A DNA stretch of 36,262 nt from Bacillus sp. (in: firmicutes) (GTDB lineage Bacteria; Bacillota; Bacilli; Bacillales; Salisediminibacteriaceae), in assembly GCA_021208645.1 (NCBI GenBank), contig JAJOJL010000121.1, forward strand, positions 1-36,262, written 5' to 3'. Both the position numbers and the translations under genes were made by a program. The notes beneath the pieces are model-generated. The model ran no database searches. It was not told the DNA's origin and was given only the letters and a program-made list of their open reading frames with translations. This document shows positions 30,260 through 36,262 of this stretch, piece after piece; positions within the stretch are counted from its first letter, which is position 1; every line of letters starts with the position of its first letter.

Positions 30260-30838
30260 ATGATTAACCGAGTTGTATTAGTCGGTCGCTTAACGAAAGA
30301 TCCTGAATTACGATATACGGGTAGTGGTGTTGCAGTTGCAACGTTTACCATTGCTGTGAACAGACCTTTTTCCAATCAGCAGGGAGACCGTGAAGCGGAC
30401 TTCATTAACTGTGTTATTTGGAGAAAGCCAGCTGAGAATGTTGCTAACTATTTGAAAAAAGGAAGCTTGGCCGGTGTTGAAGGTCGCATTCAAACCCGTA
30501 GTTACGACAACAATGAAGGACGTCGTGTTTTTGTTACAGAAGTTGTTGCAGACAGTGTTCAGTTCTTAGAACCACGCAATGCATCTGGTGGTGGAAATCG
30601 CGATAATCAGCAATATGGCGGCTATAACCAAGGACAAGGCCAGGGCGCGACTCAAGGTCAAGGTCAAGGTGGCGGTAGTTATCAACAAACTCCAAACCCA
30701 GGATATGGTCAAGGTCAACAAGGTCAAGGCGGTGGCAGTTTCGGACAAGGGAACCAAAACCAACGACCACAAAATGACGATCCATTTGCCAATGACGGTA
30801 AGCCGATCGACATTAATGATGATGACCTGCCATTCTAA
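30260..30838 (+). CDS. ssb: Single-stranded DNA-binding protein
   Basis: SSB coats single-stranded DNA in replication and repair. The 192 residues start with the OB fold ([39 protein letters not shown], about 1-105). A long Gln/Gly-rich disordered linker follows (about 110-175), then the acidic tip DINDDDLPF that recruits partner proteins. It is 20 residues longer than B. subtilis SsbA (172), all in the linker. The linker DNA repeats CAAGGTCAAGG-type words, so its length may vary by slippage. ATG follows GGGGAGGAG. Intact. Confidence 0.98.
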   Translation: MINRVVLVGRLTKDPELRYTGSGVAVATFTIAVNRPFSNQQGDREADFINCVIWRKPAENVANYLKKGSLAGVEGRIQTRSYDNNEGRRVFVTEVVADSVQFLEPRNASGGGNRDNQQYGGYNQGQGQGATQGQGQGGGSYQQTPNPGYGQGQQGQGGGSFGQGNQNQRPQNDDPFANDGKPIDINDDDLPF

Positions 30839-30889
30839 TATTTGAATGAAAACGTGTTTATATAATTAAATCGTAAAGGAGGGGTTCTC

Positions 30890-31117
30890 ATGGCACGTCG
30901 TGGTCGTCCAAAACGTCGTAAAGTATGTTACTTTACCGTTAACAAGATTGAAAAAATTGACTACAAGGACACTGATTTGTTGAAGAAGTTTATTTCCGAG
31001 CGTGGAAAAATTCTTCCTCGCCGTGTGACTGGTACTTCCGCTAAGTATCAACGTCAATTAACTCGCGCTATCAAGCGTTCACGTACAATGGCTTTACTTC
31101 CGTACGTTAGTGAATAA
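30890..31117 (+). CDS. rpsR: 30S ribosomal protein S18
   Basis: A 75-residue basic protein with [39 protein letters not shown] and the terminal MALLPYVSE, the S18 signature. One cysteine (Cys13 region) remains, so it is not a fully zinc-independent C-minus form. ATG follows AAAGGAGGGG. Last gene of the rpsF-ssb-rpsR operon, closed by a strong terminator. Confidence 0.98.
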   Translation: MARRGRPKRRKVCYFTVNKIEKIDYKDTDLLKKFISERGKILPRRVTGTSAKYQRQLTRAIKRSRTMALLPYVSE

Positions 31118-31126
31118 TATGAAATT

Positions 31127-31156
31127 AACCCACAGCCATTATAGCTGTGGGTTTTC
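31127..31156 (+). terminator. Rho-independent terminator of rpsF-ssb-rpsR
   Basis: AACCCACAGC (31127-31136) and GCTGTGGGTT (31144-31153) form a perfect 10-bp stem with a 7-nt loop, followed by TTC. Confidence 0.9.
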
Positions 31157-31216
31157 TTATATCACCTACGTTTATTTCATAGGAAATATTCCTACCCTAT
31201 AGTTGGACAAGAACCT

Positions 31217-31245
31217 TTGTTGTTACAATAAACTCATGCTACAAT
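31217..31245 (+). promoter_or_regulatory. Candidate promoter of yybS-gdpP-rplI
   Basis: TTGTTG (31217-31222), 17-bp spacer, TACAAT (31240-31245), 46 nt upstream of yybS. It would drive yybS, gdpP and rplI, which are packed without gaps. Confidence 0.6.
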
Positions 31246-31290
31246 TATCTTCAACAATGGCCTTTTTACATAAGAAACGAGGGAGTTTAG

Positions 31291-32228
31291 ATGGAACGTT
31301 CAGATCATATAAAAGAAGGAGCAAGGTATTTAGGAATATACTTACTCCTTGTATTTACCACATTATTTATTCCAGTCATAAGCCTGCTAAGTATTTTTCT
31401 ACTGCCTATCCCGTTCATTTTATACACAAATAAGCATGGCTTAAAATCAGGGGCTGTATTAGGACTTATTTCTTTTGTTTTAATCTTTCTTATTACACCC
31501 TTGGCATTACCTATAACAATCAGTTTTGTTGTAGGAGGAATAGTTATAGGGGAACTGTATAGACGTAAAAAACATGCCTTTGGTGTGCTAGTAGGGGGAT
31601 CATTAAGCTTTATTGGGGCCCTTATTTTGAACTACATAGGAAGTATCGTCCTGTTAAATACAAACCCAGTAGAAGTAATTCAAGACATGTTTCGAGAATC
31701 GTTAGAGACCTCTGAACAGATGCTTTCAGCCATAGGTCAACAAGATCAACAAGCTTTAGAATTAGTAAACGTATTTATTGATCAATTAACTTATACGGCA
31801 CCATCCATCTTAATGATTTTAGGTGTTGCATACGCATTTATCGTACAATGGCTTGGATCCAAAATCATGAAATACTTAAAACATGAATACAGTCCCTTTC
31901 CTCCTTTTAGGGAATGGCAGTTTCCGAGAGCCTTTATATGGTATTATTTAATTACCTACATTATTTTACTTGTTGGTGTAGAAGAAGGAACAACCTTGTT
32001 TATTGTCATCTCCAATTTAACACCTATACTTGAGATAGTAATGATTATCCAAGGTCTGTCCTTTGTGTTCTTCTTTTTCCACATGAAAAATAGAACGAGA
32101 GTAATACCAATTGTAATAACAATATTAAGTTTTCTATTACCATTTTGCTTCATCTCATCCGAATATTAGGTATAATTGACTTAGGTTTTGAGTTAAGGAA
32201 GCGAATAAAATCCAATAGAGCAAACTAG
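31291..32228 (+). CDS. yybS: DUF2232 membrane protein YybS (one frameshift as given)
   Basis: A polytopic membrane protein with about seven or eight hydrophobic segments, matching YybS (DUF2232), which has an ECF-transporter S-component-like look but no assigned substrate. The frame as given ends at 32169 with LPFCFISSEY. A missing T in the run at 32143-32146 explains this: the next frame continues HLIRILGIIDLGFELRKRIK to a stop at 32226-32228, which is the conserved family C-terminus. The restored length is 312 (B. subtilis 309). ATG follows GAGGGAG. gdpP starts 12 nt later. Confidence 0.9.
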
Positions 32229-32240
32229 GAGTTGTCATGT

Positions 32241-34212
32241 ATGCCTAAATACCTGTTAAGACTCTGGCACGGCTATCATTTAATAGCTTTGCTGATTGTC
32301 TCACTGATAAATACAGGAATATTATTTTTATACAACTGGAAAGTTGGCTTGTTTGGTTTTGCTATCTTAATCGTTGTTATTATTTTCATGATTCGCGCAA
32401 AAATTAAATTAGAGGAAGACCTAGTAGATTATATTTCTACATTGAGCTATCGGGTTAACAAGGCTGGAGAAGAAGCTGTTACCAACCTACCCATAGGAAT
32501 ATTACTTTACAATGACAGATTGACAATTCAATGGGCCAACCCATATATTTTAGATCTTGTTAATGAGGACTGTATAGGAAAACCAATTGATATTATAGAA
32601 AAATCTATTAGTGAAAATATAGACAAAGAAGACACGGAATTTTTGTTGAAAATTGGAGACCGGAATTTCCGTGTTCACCATGAACGGAATGAGCGTCTTT
32701 TATATTTTTTTTAACGTAACAGAAGAACAGGAAATTAAAGAACTGTTTGAGCGAGATAAAGCAGTTATTGGATTTATCTTCTTAGATAATTATGATGAAG
32801 TCACTCAAGGTATGGAGGACCAATTACGTAGTAAGCTCCTTACAAGAGTGACAGAAGCCTTAAACCGCTGGTCCCAAGAGTATGATATTTTATTAAGAAG
32901 AACCTCCTCGGACCGGTTCATTGCCATTTTTAATGAAGAAGCATTAGAAGCATTAGAGGAAGACAGGTTCACACTTTTAGATGAAGTGAGAGAGGCAACG
33001 GCAAAGGAAAGAGTTGCCTTAACGTTAAGCTTTGGTATTGGAAGCGGCGAATCGTCTCTGCGAGAATTAGGTGGTTTAGCCCAGTCAAGTTTAGATCTAG
33101 CTTTAGGCCGTGGTGGAGACCAGGTTGCCATTAAGCAAAAAAATGGTAAAGTACGTTTTTACGGGGGCAAGTCTAATGCAGTAGAGAAGCGGACAAGAGT
33201 CCGAGCAAGAGTTATTTCTCATACCATACGGGACTTTATTTTTGAAAGCAATAAAGTGTTAATTATGGGACATAAAAATCCTGATATGGATTCCATCGGT
33301 GCAGCCATTGGGATGCTAAAAATTGCAGAAGCAAATGGGAAGGCAGGCTTTATTGTATTGGACCCAGAGGATATGAATCCAAGTGTTCACAAGCTGGTAG
33401 AGGAAATCCAAGGCCACGATCCCCTTTGGTCCAGCTTTATTACGCCGCAGGAGGCCATGGAAGAAGCTACGGAAGATACTTTGCTTATCGTTGTGGATAC
33501 ACACAGACCATCCCTTGTAGTGGAACCGAAACTGTTAAACAGGACAGATAGAGTCATAGTTATAGATCATCATCGCCGAGGGGAAGAATTCATTCAAGAT
33601 GCAGTCCTTGTCTATATGGAGCCTTATGCTTCCTCCACTGCAGAGCTCGTGACAGAGCTGTTGGAATATCAGCCAAATCATCCCAAATTAAATGTTTTAG
33701 AGTCAACAGCATTATTATCTGGTATTATAGTGGATACGAAAAGCTTTGCCATTCGAACGGGATCAAGAACATTTGATGCTGCATCCTACTTAAAAAGTAA
33801 AGGTGCCGATACAATACTCGTGCAGCAATTTTTAAAAGAAGACTTGAGCCAATACGTAAAAAGATCAAAGCTTGTTGAAAGTGCCTATATTTATGACGGT
33901 GGGATCGCCATTGCTAACGGAGGAATCGACGAAACGTTTGATCAACTCCTAATAGCTCAAACGGCCGATACATTACTTACTATGAACGGAGTTGTAGCAT
34001 CCTTCGTTATTTCAATTATAGATGACGGAAGAGTGAGCATAAGCGCACGTTCCTTAGGAGAAGTAAACGTTCAGGTTATAATGGAAAAAATGGGTGGTGG
34101 AGGACATTTAACCAATGCAGCCACTCAATTAGAAAATATTGATATTGAAGAAGCAGAAGAATTATTAAAAGCAAATATAGATGAATACTTGAAAGGGGGA
34201 AGTTCGTCATGA
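32241..34212 (+). CDS. gdpP: Cyclic-di-AMP phosphodiesterase GdpP (YybT; one frameshift as given)
   Basis: GdpP hydrolyses c-di-AMP to pApA and so controls potassium and wall homeostasis. From ATG 32241 (AGGAG 9 nt upstream) there are two transmembrane helices (about 10-55), a PAS-like domain, a degenerate GGDEF (SSDRF near residue 222) and a DHH/DHHA1 phosphodiesterase. The metal-binding motifs are [11 protein letters not shown] (from about 342) and DHH at 442-444, with [11 protein letters not shown] near the end. An extra T in an 8-T run (32705-32712) breaks the frame after LLYFF; with 7 T it reads [12 protein letters not shown] and gives 656 or 657 residues. The stop overlaps the rplI start (ATGA). 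Confidence 0.95.
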
Positions 34213-34658
34213 AGGTAATTTTTTTACAAGATGTAAAAGGAAAAGGGAAAAAAGGTGAAGTGAAAAATGTAGCCGAGGGTTATGCACGAAATTTTCTTTT
34301 AAAAAAACAATCTTGCCATTGAGGCAAATAGCGGAAATATGAAGTCCTTGGAAAAGAAGCAGGAAAGTGAACAAAAGAAAGCTGACGAGGAAAAACAGGA
34401 AGCAGAGGCATTAAAAGAAAAACTGGAGAATATGTCCATTGAACTTACGGCAAAGGCTGGAGAAAATGGTCGTTTGTTCGGTGCCATTACCAACAAACAA
34501 ATTGCTGAAAAAATTAAAGAAGATGAAAATAAAAAATTGATAAGCGTAAAATTGAAATGGACGAGCCAATTCGTTCCCTTGGGGTTACGAATGTTAATGC
34601 AAAGCTTCATCCAAAAGTAACGGCAACCTTAAAGGTACATGTTACTGAAGAAAAATAA
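34209..34658 (+). CDS. rplI: 50S ribosomal protein L9 (two frameshifts as given)
   Basis: L9 has two globular domains joined by a long helix. The reading begins [20 protein letters not shown] and continues VAEGYARNF, the L9 signature. An extra A in a 7-A run (34301-34307) and a missing G near 34539 break the frame. Restored, it reads [20 protein letters not shown], then [17 protein letters not shown], then [20 protein letters not shown] and ends KVHVTEEK. The length is 149, equal to B. subtilis L9. ATG overlaps the gdpP stop by 4 bases, so it is translationally coupled. dnaB follows after 64 nt. Confidence 0.95.
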
Positions 34659-34722
34659 AACACGTTACTACAGGAAGAATCTTTGTTTTTTATACGATTG
34701 ACAGAAGAGAGGGAAGTGGACT

Positions 34723-36087
34723 ATGAGTGATTTATACGCAGATCGCACACCACCCCAAAATATCGAAGCTGAACAAGCGGTGTTGGGAGCTATTTTCATT
34801 GATGAACAGGCTCTCGTCACCGCTTCTGAGCGTCTAGTTCCCGAAGACTTTTATCGTGCTGCCCATCAACGAATTTTTGATGTAATGCTGACGATTGCAC
34901 AAAAGAATGAACCAGTTGACTTGGTTACGGTCACAGAGGAACTATACACGAAAAATTGGCTCGATGAAATTGGTGGCGTATCTTATTTAAGTGACTTAGC
35001 GAATGCTGTTCCAACAGCTGCAAATGTGGATTATTATAGCCAAATTGTAGAAGAGAAATCCCTTCTTCGTCGACTGATTCGCGTAGCGACGAACATAGCT
35101 GCTGAAGGTTTTGCTGCTGATGAAGATGTGGATGCTATTTTAAATGATGCAGAAAAATCTATTTTAGAAGTTTCACAGAAAAAGAGCTCCAAAGCCTTTG
35201 TAGAAATAAAGGATGTTCTTGTAGATGCTTTTGATAAAATAGAAATGCTTCAGCATACAGCAGGTGAAGTAACTGGAATTCCAACAGGATTCCATGAATT
35301 AGATAAAATGACAGCAGGCTTTCAGCGAAATGACTTAATCATCGTAGCTGCTAGACCTTCGGTAGGGAAAACGGCCTTTTCCTTAAATATTGCTCAAAGT
35401 GTAGCAACAAAAACCGATGAAAATGTCGCCATCTTTAGTCTGGAGATGGGTGCCGACCAACTTGTAATGCGTATGATTTGTGCAGAAGGTAATATCGATG
35501 CCCAACGATTACGTACTGGGAAACTAGAAGAAGAAGATTGGCAAAAGCTGACCATGGCCATGGGGAGCCTTTCCAAGGCAGGAATATATATTGACGATAC
35601 ACCTGGTATTAAAGTAAACGAAATTCGAGCAAAATGCCGTCGATTGAAGCAAGAGCGGGGCCTCGGTATGATTTTAATTGACTACTTACAGCTTATTCAA
35701 GGGGATGCCCGTGCTGGAGAAGGTAGACAACAAGAGGTTTCGGAAATTTCCCGTTCCTTAAAAGGGTTAGCCCGTGAATTGCAGGTACCTGTTATTGCTT
35801 TATCCCAGCTTTCCCGTGGAGTAGAGTCCAGGCAAGATAAGCGGCCGATGATGTCCGACATTCGTGAATCTGGAAGTATTGAACAGGACGCCGATATTGT
35901 TGCCTTCTTATACCGCGATGACTACTATGATAAAGAATCAGAGAAAAAAGATATTATTGAAATTATTATCGCTAAGCAACGTAACGGTCCTACTGGTACG
36001 GTAGAATTGGCATTTGTAAAAGAATATAATAAATTCGTAAACTTGGAGCGGCGCTTTGAAGAAAGCGGCATGCCACCTGGAGCCTAG
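34723..36087 (+). CDS. dnaB: Replicative DNA helicase DnaB (DnaC in B. subtilis)
   Basis: The hexameric helicase that unwinds the fork, loaded at oriC with DnaA. The 454 residues equal the B. subtilis length. The N-terminal collar domain begins DRTPPQNIEAEQAVLGAIF. The RecA-like motor has Walker A RPSVGKT (211-217), Walker B LILIDYLQLI-type MILIDYLQLI, LSQLSRGVE and DIRESGSIEQDADIV. In B. subtilis this gene is named dnaC; dnaB there is a different loader protein. ATG follows GAGAGGGAAGTGG. Intact, with a terminator overlapping its stop. Confidence 0.98.
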   Translation: MSDLYADRTPPQNIEAEQAVLGAIFIDEQALVTASERLVPEDFYRAAHQRIFDVMLTIAQKNEPVDLVTVTEELYTKNWLDEIGGVSYLSDLANAVPTAANVDYYSQIVEEKSLLRRLIRVATNIAAEGFAADEDVDAILNDAEKSILEVSQKKSSKAFVEIKDVLVDAFDKIEMLQHTAGEVTGIPTGFHELDKMTAGFQRNDLIIVAARPSVGKTAFSLNIAQSVATKTDENVAIFSLEMGADQLVMRMICAEGNIDAQRLRTGKLEEEDWQKLTMAMGSLSKAGIYIDDTPGIKVNEIRAKCRRLKQERGLGMILIDYLQLIQGDARAGEGRQQEVSEISRSLKGLARELQVPVIALSQLSRGVESRQDKRPMMSDIRESGSIEQDADIVAFLYRDDYYDKESEKKDIIEIIIAKQRNGPTGTVELAFVKEYNKFVNLERRFEESGMPPGA

Positions 36088-36113
36088 CAGAATCTTGCTA
36101 GGCTTATTTTTTA
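36082..36113 (+). terminator. Rho-independent terminator of dnaB
   Basis: GCCTAGCA (36082-36089) and TGCTAGGC (36096-36103) form a perfect 8-bp stem that includes the stop codon, followed by TTATTTTTT. Confidence 0.9.
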
Positions 36114-36262
36114 GCTCTGTTAGTGGCTAATGTTGATTTTGGATATGCGTTGATTTTGCGAAAGGAGCGAGACTCCTCGAAAATGCTTACACATTTTCTT
36201 CGTGCGTGGGATTCCCCCACGAAGCATCTCAAAGTCCTGCGGGAAAAGCAACGGCTGAAGAC
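36114..36262. repeat. Palindromic repeat element, copy C (cut by window end)
   Basis: Begins GCTCTGTTAGTGGCTAATGT, matching the left end of copy A, then GTTGATTTT occurs twice. The interior has CTTCGTG (36198-36204) paired with CACGAAG (36218-36224) and runs into CGGGAAAAGCAACGGCTGAA at the edge. That last stretch resembles sequences seen repeatedly between genes in Bacillaceae genomes. The right end lies outside the window. Confidence 0.65.

Noticed and set aside
30534..30845. Overlapping frames on both strands of the ssb linker
   Set aside because: They arise from the repetitive CAAGG-type linker sequence read in other frames; the SSB frame has the OB fold and the DDDLPF tip.

Overview
The window is the replication-origin region of an endospore-forming member of the Bacillaceae. 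The gene order rrn–gyrA–gyrB–remB–recF–yaaA–dnaN–dnaA–oriC–rpmH–rnpA–yidC–jag–mnmE–mnmG–rsmG–noc–parA–parB–yyaC–yyzM–yyaE–ychF–rpsF–ssb–rpsR–yybS–gdpP–rplI–dnaB is the classic Bacillus subtilis oriC neighbourhood. Spore-related genes (spoIIIJ-type yidC, noc, yyaC) support a spore former. The acidic GyrA tail and the gene set hint at an Oceanobacillus/Virgibacillus-like lineage, but that is inference; the species cannot be fixed from this sequence.

Layout. Positions 1-10298 (minus strand) carry the 5' end of a 16S rRNA gene with tandem promoters, then gyrA, gyrB, remB, recF, yaaA, dnaN and dnaA, all reading away from the origin. oriC is bipartite: a cluster of DnaA boxes lies upstream of dnaA (about 10425-10741), and a second set with a DnaA-trio and an AT-rich unwinding tract lies between dnaA and dnaN (about 8775-8908). 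Positions 11163-36087 (plus strand) carry the other replichore: ribosomal protein, RNase P and membrane insertase genes, tRNA modification (mnmE/mnmG), rRNA methylation (rsmG), nucleoid occlusion and chromosome partition (noc, parA, parB with parS), a small accessory block (cysteine-desulfurase-like enzyme, DUF554 membrane protein, yyaC, YkvI-like membrane protein, yyzM, the molybdopterin enzyme yyaE), then ychF, rpsF-ssb-rpsR, yybS-gdpP-rplI and the replicative helicase dnaB. Only yyaC runs against replication on this arm.

A dominant feature is sequence quality: eleven genes, several normally essential, are broken by 18 single-base shifts, mostly extra or missing bases in A/T runs. Restoring one base at each site gives full-length proteins with family-typical lengths and C-termini. 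I read these as sequencing or assembly indels rather than decay, and I annotate the genes over their full restored span.

The most interesting non-coding items are a five-box DnaA cluster between jag and mnmE, a near-perfect parS palindrome that also forms the terminator of rsmG, a 21-bp-period repeat array upstream of rpsF, members of a dispersed inverted-repeat family (one splits rpmH from rnpA), and a stack of hairpins between dnaN and yaaA. I found no mobile genetic element with a transposase, no tRNA, no CRISPR array and no convincing unknown multi-gene system.
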